From: Scolanthus callimorphus
Taxonomy: Eukaryota; Cnidaria; Anthozoa; Actiniaria; Edwardsiidae
Length of the DNA: 64,000 nt
Direction of reading: 5' to 3'
Assembly (NCBI GenBank): GCA_033964015.1
Contig: CM066915.1
Location: 7,303,575 to 7,367,574 of the forward strand
Part shown: positions 58,422 through 64,000 of the stretch, piece after piece
How positions within the stretch are numbered: position 1 is the stretch's first letter
How the letters are laid out: the number at the start of each line of letters is the position of its first letter
The notes under the pieces: generated by a model
Databases searched by the model: none
Told to the model about the DNA's origin: nothing
What the model saw: the letters and a program-made list of their open reading frames with translations, nothing else
Made by a program: the position numbers and the translations under genes

Positions 58422-58430
58422 AATATATAA
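58422..58430 (-). promoter_or_regulatory. TATA box of the INSM gene
   Basis: TTATATATT on the minus strand, 64-72 bp before the ATG. It would place transcription start near 58395 and leave a very short 5' UTR. Confidence 0.55.
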
Positions 58431-58559
58431 TGACGATAATATACCCGCTAAGAGCTGTCAAACCGTTATCCTTGGAAAAAATTCCCGTTCAGTTTTGCTT
58501 GGATGATCTGTGTCGATGTGAGTTTGCAAGTTGCTGTTTTGCTGTTCGGCGCGAGTGAG

Positions 58560-61500
58560 AGTCGTGTTGAGTCTCGAGATGTTTTCGCTATCCGTTGGAG
58601 GCTCGAGTGTGGAAAGGCCTCGGAAGCGCCAATGTTTTAATTGTGTGCGAGGCAGCTGTCTTGGTGTACGGTGGTTGTTAAGAGGTTTAAGAACGTCTCA
58701 TTGAAACGTCACACGGACAGTACTCCTCCCTTTGTTAGAGAGGTTGTGTTATTGTTTTAGCCGCCGCACGTGTTGCCTATTGTTCGACTACGGGTGTGCA
58801 GTCATACTAACATCACATTAAAATAACCGAGCAGTGCCTTTACCATGCAAGCCTAAACTTGTAATGCAACTTTTACAAAGCTAAATTCCCGTACTAGAAT
58901 CCCACTATGAGTCAGCTACCTTTTAATGTCCAGTTTAATGCGTTTTGAATTGTTTACATGGAATGTCAGTTTTTCTTAGTGAAACTAGCGACGGTACTGG
59001 TTTTTCTGCATATCTAGATATTTATGCATAAAGAATTGTTTCCGGTGGTTCGAAATGCTCCGAGTTGTTACGCGGTAATCGGCAAACACGTGGATGTGAT
59101 TGACAGACAGTCATCAGAAATCCTCGACTCGTGATTGGATGAAATCCGTGTCGTCCAGAGCAGCTGATAGGCTTCCTTTAGACTTACGCCATGCTCCTGG
59201 TGTATTAACATTTTGTTATCACGAGTTCAAATTGAAGCTTCTCATTGAATACCGGAACCAATCGTTCGGCCTGAGAGGGAACATTCTCTTCGGCTTGACA
59301 ATAGGTGCTAAGGAACATTTCTCTGGATATTATATTTAAAGAATGGCATTTTTCTCCAATTATGCGCGCAAAATATTCTTCTAAATACACAGCAAAAAAC
59401 GCTTATGCCTTGATGACGAAGCGTGTTTTACAAATAGGCCAACAGATGGTAAAAAAAGAGTTTAGATTTCAGGGTCCGATAATCCTTATCGAAAAACGAT
59501 AATATTTCCCTCCACCACGCCACTTAAACGAAAGAAATAGTTTTTGTCACACTTGTGTTTTCTTGTTTGTTTATTTTTTTCTTCAGGAAAAGGTATGTCT
59601 AAAAAGGGCAATAGTGATGCCATCTAAACGATTTGCAATTGTTCTTTCTAGTAGCAAAGTCCATACTCATTCCAAGGGAAACTGTAAAGAACACAGTCAT
59701 ATGCCAAATCCAATAAAGTAACTGTGCTTTTCATTTCCAAGCCGCTAATAAGTTATTCAAATTCTTGAAGCTCTCCAATTCACACATGTTATGCTCTCAC
59801 TACCCCTTGCTTGCCAGGGAATTCTTCCATCTTCCCTCGCCCCCTTGGATTCCCAAAAATCAATAATATTAGTATGACCCGCCAGCTGTATTTTCTCTGA
59901 CATTTTTAATTTCCTTTCATCCAAATCCTGTCCCTATTTGAATGGTTATTTTATGAAATACTTCAGATTTGCGTGTCACTATCGCTAAATGCCTAGTTGA
60001 CTACAATATTTCATTGACAATGACAAAAATTTGCGTTTTGTGTTTTACGTTTATTTGAAAATTTGCCCGGAATTTTTCCTCTTTGTTGGAGTTCCGACTA
60101 TGATGGTGCTATTTTGATGAGTGTAAACACATTCTATATCCATTGTTTTCCCCACAGGATTTCTATTGCTCTTATTGACCCTCTAACTTAGAAGAATTTA
60201 ATTCTATTTCTTTATCTTCCCATGCAGTTTAATTCTATTCCGAAAAATAACATAGCTGCAGTCAAACTCGGGCTGCATTAGCTTATGTCCATCAAAGGAA
60301 AAAGCAAGACTGTCAGAAATAAAATGAATTTAGTGCAAACAAAGAAAATGCCAAGTACTGAAAATAGACACCCTAAAGGAACGAGTGTGAAAATATTCTA
60401 GTGTATTCAAATATGCTTTATTCTTTCGATAAGGAAAATAATATCACAAAAGGCCTTTGCTCTACTCGAGCTATTAAGCGAATTTGTTTTCCCTCAGTGG
60501 AATGCCAGAACTGTTTTTCTAGTTGACCAAAGTGAGCATCGCAGCTATGCGAAGCCATTAAAGATTGTAAAAATAAATAATTAAACGGTAACTCTGTCCA
60601 GAAGAAACCTTTCTGTCATTAATTGAAGAAAAAAACAGCATGCAGAAAGCAGGTGTTAGTGGCAAATGAGGCTGAATAATCCATGCGAGCGAAATATTAA
60701 TTAGAAAATTTATTGCACGTTTCTGAGGATTTTCGGGGTATTAGCATTTGTATGAAATTCATCTGTGAGAAGGAATTCGATTCACACGGTTTTTCACGAC
60801 GGGAATGGTCAAATACTGAAAGTAAAGTTGGCGACACTGGTTTATATTCATAGTTCCCCATTTCGGAAATTCCTTGTAAATAGTCGAGTTTCCCGTTTTC
60901 GAGGAGAACGTGCTTGGAAATATAGTGTTCGCATTAAGGACCTTTTATAACCGCTTTACTCCACCGAACCTTTAGTATTCCACTTCTGAAAACGTATTTG
61001 TAGCATAAGAATGCCATATTCAGGGTAAAATATGGTAATTAGCAAATGAGTCAGTGGCAATCGATTTATAATACCGCCAGTCCGTGTGAAGACATTTCAT
61101 GTCGCGTTTCGAGTCAGGTGGCTTGTGATAGCAGGAATATTAGTTTGCCGTCGGTTTCTTCTTGGTATGATTTGATGTTGAGGGATAGCGATAACAATCT
61201 AGTGTTATAAACGATCAAAACGGGTGATTTTAGTTGTCTGTTAACTACTACATACACGCTGAATGGTGAAAAAGCTATTAAAGCGAACAACATCAGCCAG
61301 AGTTTTAACCCCTCGCGTCTTGTCAAGCAAAACAACCAATTTGCTGCGACGTAATTTAATGATAAGCATATTTTAACATCTTGATAGCGAAAGAAAACCA
61401 GCCCTCTCCTTTTTATTCGTTTACAAGAAAAACTCATTTCTGATAATTCATTTATTAAAGATTTCGCTGACTTAACTTGTTTTCATTTAACTCGGCAACG

Positions 61501-64000
61501 CGTCCTCAATCTTAAGTGCAATTTAACTTCAAGTTGAATCACTGAATAGGGTTTTGGTGGAAGTTTGACTTTGGTGGTTTAAATGGAGTATTTCTGGTCG
61601 TTTAGGCGGTTAATAAATTGAAATGTTGGCTAGCGGTTTATTATTTCCTTGTTTGTCTTTTAAAAACGTTCGGACACTTCTTCTGAGCTCAGAAAAAGTT
61701 TGTTCTGTGCTACAAATACAGTCGTACATACAAATCTACCATTTCAATGGAGAATTTCCTCAACCTTTCGTAAGAATGCTCCAGCTCTTTGTTATTCTAA
61801 TTAGAAGTCTAAAAAACATCTGTTTCCACAGTGAATTTGCATTTTTACAAACATTGTTCAATCCCATCACCCCTATCATTTTGAGTAGCACGCCTCCAAA
61901 AACTTCTACTTTTTGTAAACATTGTTTTCCGCTAGAAAGAGAATGCCAAACACTGAAAATTATATCGAGAATTATCATTTATTTCCAAAACTTCTTTTGA
62001 GAGCATCCTGTTTTCGCCCATTTCGGTTAATACAATTGAAAACAAAAGAGCTGTTTGGGAATTCCGTTGAAATCACCTACCGGTAATTTATTCTAAAGAA
62101 TTCTTGGGCCTGATTTTAGTGCTGACTTGCTAAGAAGACCTTACTTTCCTTGTGTTATTCATTATTCACGAGATTTCAACATACAGCTACTTGATTGCTA
62201 GAATTCGTGTTTGGAGATTGGTGGAAGCGAACAAAACATGGCTAAGTTTTAATCTGGCAATTTGCACGAATATTAGTGGAGCATTTGGCGCCGTTTGGCC
62301 GCTCCGAAATGAAAATAATAAAAAAGTGCTCAAAAAGCGAGAAAATAGAAAAATCGAAGTGCTCTATATGAATTCAATGAGCTGTAGTCGGGTTGGCATA
62401 ACTCGTCAATGATATTGAGAAGAACGAACTCTGAACCGTACACTCATATTTTCGAGGGCTAATTTTAACGTAATTTGTCTGCCTGCCACCTTGCCTTCTT
62501 AAAGAACAAAAAGAAAAAAGTCATTTGCCCCATAAAATGGAAATTAGCTTGTTTTATTTTCTCATTTCATTTCTGTGATCGTAAACGAACATCATTAAGC
62601 ACCGTATGCGGTTGAAAGACCATTCAATGCAAGGCTTTTAAATAAAAACTCTCCCGCCGTGCGATTCGTTAAAAGAGACCCAAATATTACGCGTGCGACC
62701 ACCGTGTTATATTATTTTATCAGTTTTTACAACAAACTGTTGTATTAAGCTTATGTCATTTGGATGCGACAGGAACTTTTAGAAGTGCAATTAGAACCGC
62801 AGTTCACAATGTGAAAATTCTAAAATCGATTAATACCCTTTTTTACTTAATGTTTCCTTATTTTCAAAGTTAAGCATTAGTTAAGCATTTTTCGACGTCT
62901 AATATGACAAGTTTTTCATTTAAAAACACGTTAAATTCACAGGACGCAGCTCTTTGTCATTCTCACAAAGATTTCTTTTGTCATCATTACGAAGCCTAAT
63001 TTTGGTGAATAAGTAACTTTGAAGGGCATACGCAAATAGTTGTATCTCTCGTCTAATAAATGGTGTTGGCTTTTCCAGTTATTTGTATAGGAAACTCTCG
63101 TATTAAGCCTATTGATTGAATTAAGTGCTAATACACACTCGAAAATTTTTACTGAGTTTTTCTCCATTATTGTCGAATTACGTTTTTTATAGTTAAAAGG
63201 ATTCCAAGTGTTTTTGCCAAATGTTCGAGAATAGAAAGTTCTCTGCATATTTGTTATAATATCGTAAGAATACTTTTCTGTTGTACCGGAAAGTAGGCGA
63301 TTCTCAATGAAATGCTAACAAAGAGGTTATTTCATTACTGAGAAACGAATGAAAGATTGAATCAAATGCCATAAGTATTTAATTCAAATTGTCAATAATG
63401 TTTCCACTGTACGAATGTCATCTGCATGTCGTTATAATTGGAATTTTCCCAAGTCGAAAGGGTTGCCTGGATTCACAACTCGAATTCAAATTACAAAACA
63501 TTTTTACTGTCACAGTGACGTTACTCGATATTCGGATTAAAGTAACTTTATGTTCTCAGTAACTAAACGTTTTGGGACCTCGCATTAGCTCCTGTTAGAC
63601 GGGTAGCTGATATTCTTATAAGAACTCGTTGGATAAATTAAGAGATAGTAACTTATTACGTGAAGGGCCTGATTGTTTGATAAGCTTTGAAGAGTTTCCC
63701 GCTAAAAACGCTTCCTGCGTTGCAACCCCTCAATATTTCCCTTTTCTCTCGTTCGTTATTCTTTTCCTTACTATTCACTAACCTAATTAATCATTTAACT
63801 CTTAAATGGCCTTTTTAAGCCCCCGATGCTGAGATGGGTTCGTTAGGGAATGATTTAATGAGAAGATGGAATTTCTATTATCTCGCCATCGCTGTCGGTT
63901 CCGTCTGTCCCCATATGTTCCAACACACCTTTGCCAACCTTATCAGATCATGACAGCCTAAGCTGCTGTTGTATTTAGGTTAAGGAACAATTTAATTGCG
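58560..64000. other. Repeat-poor upstream flank of INSM
   Basis: AT-rich DNA with no protein-like frame and no clear transposon. Frames at 59100-59502, 60765-60950, 61114-61437, 61623-62000, 62152-62412 and 62937-63248 look like chance. It probably contains the distal promoter and enhancers of INSM (inference). Confidence 0.45.

Overview
This window looks like nuclear DNA from an anthozoan cnidarian, most likely a reef coral or a close relative. I infer this from four things: intron-containing genes with GT..AG junctions; animal protein families (CLPTM1, LCLAT1-type acyltransferase, an INSM/SNAG zinc finger); AT-rich intergenic DNA; and a very dense load of short inverted-repeat elements of the kind common in coral genomes. 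No bacterial operons, rRNA or CRISPR arrays are present.

Layout. From 1.2 to 2.6 kb (minus) lies a small uncharacterised two-exon gene whose reading frame carries one stop near its start. From 5.2 to 19.0 kb (minus) lies a complete 12-exon CLPTM1 gene. I assembled it by hand from splice junctions; all phases agree and it gives 604 residues. Its introns are full of small transposons and SINE-like pieces. From 21.5 to 23.0 kb (minus) lies an intronless acyltransferase-like gene with an HHxxxDG motif and a frameshift near its 3' third. Head to head with it, from 24.0 to 31.0 kb (plus), is a three-exon lysocardiolipin/lysophospholipid acyltransferase (LCLAT1/AGPAT family, 362 residues). Its first intron contains a truncated LINE that is itself split by another element. 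From 31.4 to 46.9 kb there is a gene-poor, transposon-rich stretch: long hairpins, a 1.8-kb composite inverted-repeat element, two large palindromic elements, and a decayed helix-turn-helix transposase cut by a second element with exact 5-bp flanking duplications. At 57.1-58.4 kb (minus) lies an intact intronless INSM-type zinc-finger repressor gene.

The most striking large-scale feature is the sharp change near 46.9 kb. Left of it there is an inverted-repeat element every 0.5-1 kb. From there to 64 kb I find almost none, only one weak copy of an old dispersed repeat. This quiet block surrounds the INSM gene and looks like a protected regulatory landscape. The second is that many unrelated-looking miniature elements share one terminal motif (roughly aaggcc..nnacactanacg) but differ completely in their internal repeats. 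This suggests one mobilising enzyme acting on a modular family of elements.

Functionally, CLPTM1 and the LCLAT1-type enzyme are both ER membrane proteins of lipid or membrane-protein handling, and the HHxxxDG protein is a probable acyl transferase. INSM is a developmental transcription repressor of neurosecretory cells. There is no sign that these genes form a pathway together.
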